Below, in pieces: positions 6,928 to 7,090 of a stretch of DNA of 7,090 nucleotides. The DNA comes from an uncultured bacterium. GTDB lineage: Bacteria; Actinomycetota; Coriobacteriia; Coriobacteriales; Coriobacteriaceae. The notes under the pieces were generated by a model. The model saw only the letters and a list, made by a program, of their open reading frames with translations. It was not told where the DNA came from and did not search any database. The first letter of the stretch is position 1; every line of letters starts with the position of its first letter. A program made the position numbers and the translations under genes. Location: assembly GCA_905215815.1 (NCBI GenBank), contig CAJMRN010000086.1, positions 1 through 7,090 of the forward strand. The letters are read 5' to 3'.

Positions 6928-6930
6928 AAT

Positions 6931-6937
6931 CACCTCC
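6931..6937 (-). promoter_or_regulatory. Ribosome binding site that sets the acpS start
   Basis: GGAGGTG on the minus strand, a near-perfect Shine-Dalgarno whose GGAGG core ends 5 nt before the ATG at 6927. It overlaps the in-frame ATG at 6939, which itself has no Shine-Dalgarno upstream. This decides in favour of the shorter protein beginning MAEAGIG. Confidence 0.85.
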
Positions 6938-6956
6938 ATGCTGCACAGACTATGAC

Positions 6957-6986
6957 ATTGTAGCCCGTTCGCAGAAGATGCAACAA
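6957..6986 (-). promoter_or_regulatory. Sigma70-like promoter of the acpS-tsaBD operon
   Basis: On the minus strand, -35 TTGTTG (6981-6986) and -10 TACAAT (6957-6962) are separated by 18 nt. TACAAT differs from the consensus TATAAT at one base, and TTGTTG keeps the TTG core. Transcription would start near 6950, leaving a leader of only about 20-25 nt before the acpS start, just enough for the ribosome binding site. The element sits between the upstream gene's terminator and acpS, and no other good promoter is visible between the genes of the operon. No clear operator palindrome accompanies it. Confidence 0.65.
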
Positions 6987-7034
6987 ACGAGGGTCAAAAA
7001 CACAGCGACAGTGGAGTGATGGCCCTATAAACGC

Positions 7035-7066
7035 AAAAAAGGGGGAGGCCGCGAGGCCTCCCCCTT
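7035..7066 (-). terminator. Rho-independent terminator of the gene upstream of the operon
   Basis: A perfect 12-bp stem (7039-7050 with 7055-7066, AAGGGGGAGGCC/GGCCTCCCCCTT) closes a 4-base loop. On the minus strand the hairpin is followed by an uninterrupted T run (complement of the A run at 7035-7040), the classic intrinsic terminator form. It should end a minus-strand transcript from a gene beyond the right edge and so isolate the acpS promoter. In the plus direction the hairpin is followed by TTCTTC and has a GCGA (GNRA) loop, so some two-way activity is possible. Nothing is recognisable from 7067 to the window end. Confidence 0.9.
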
Positions 7067-7090
7067 CTTCAGTTCAAGCGCACGGCTCCG

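Noticed and set aside
6992..6997. TTGACC on the minus strand as an alternative -35 element
   Set aside because: At a 17-nt spacing the -10 position reads CTGCGA, which is not promoter-like. The TTGTTG/TACAAT pair fits better.
7031..7066. Right-edge inverted repeat as a possible transposon end or attachment site
   Set aside because: The perfect stem with a tetraloop and adjacent T run on the minus strand is fully explained as an intrinsic terminator. There are no target-site repeats or transposase remnants nearby.

Overview
The window is a single, tightly packed operon of six genes, all on the minus strand. It reads from right to left: acpS, nnrDE, alr, udg (family 4), tsaE, and a three-domain tsaB-rimI-tsaD fusion. 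Junctions between neighbours are 0, 2, 8 and 15 nt, followed by a 14-nt overlap. A sigma70-like promoter lies about 20-60 nt upstream of the acpS start. Rho-independent terminators bound both ends: the right one (7035-7066) ends transcription arriving from outside the window, and the left one (about 2-38) ends the operon. No gap exceeds 300 bases, and I found no tRNA, rRNA, CRISPR array, insertion sequence or phage gene.

The organism is most likely a moderately GC-rich actinobacterium, probably of class Coriobacteriia (Collinsella-like). Two things suggest this. The order nnr / alr / tsaE / tsaB / rimI / tsaD is the classic actinobacterial cluster known from Mycobacterium and Streptomyces. 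The physical fusion of TsaB, RimI and TsaD is, to my knowledge, found in Coriobacteriia rather than in those genera. The taxon is an inference; there is no rRNA in the window to confirm it.

The genes are housekeeping functions. AcpS activates acyl carrier protein for lipid synthesis. NnrDE repairs damaged NAD(P)H hydrates. Alr supplies D-alanine for peptidoglycan. Udg4 removes uracil from DNA. TsaE and the TsaB-TsaD parts of the fusion make the t6A37 modification of ANN-decoding tRNAs, while the embedded RimI domain should acetylate the N-terminus of ribosomal protein S18. The shared theme is basic growth: envelope precursors, cofactor and genome maintenance, and translation.

I did not find an undescribed system. 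The points most worth a second look are the triple fusion, an AcpS with two altered active-site positions and a 54-residue C-terminal tail, and the uracil-DNA glycosylase placed inside the alr-tsaE junction. The long plus-strand open frames opposite these genes are codon-usage shadows.
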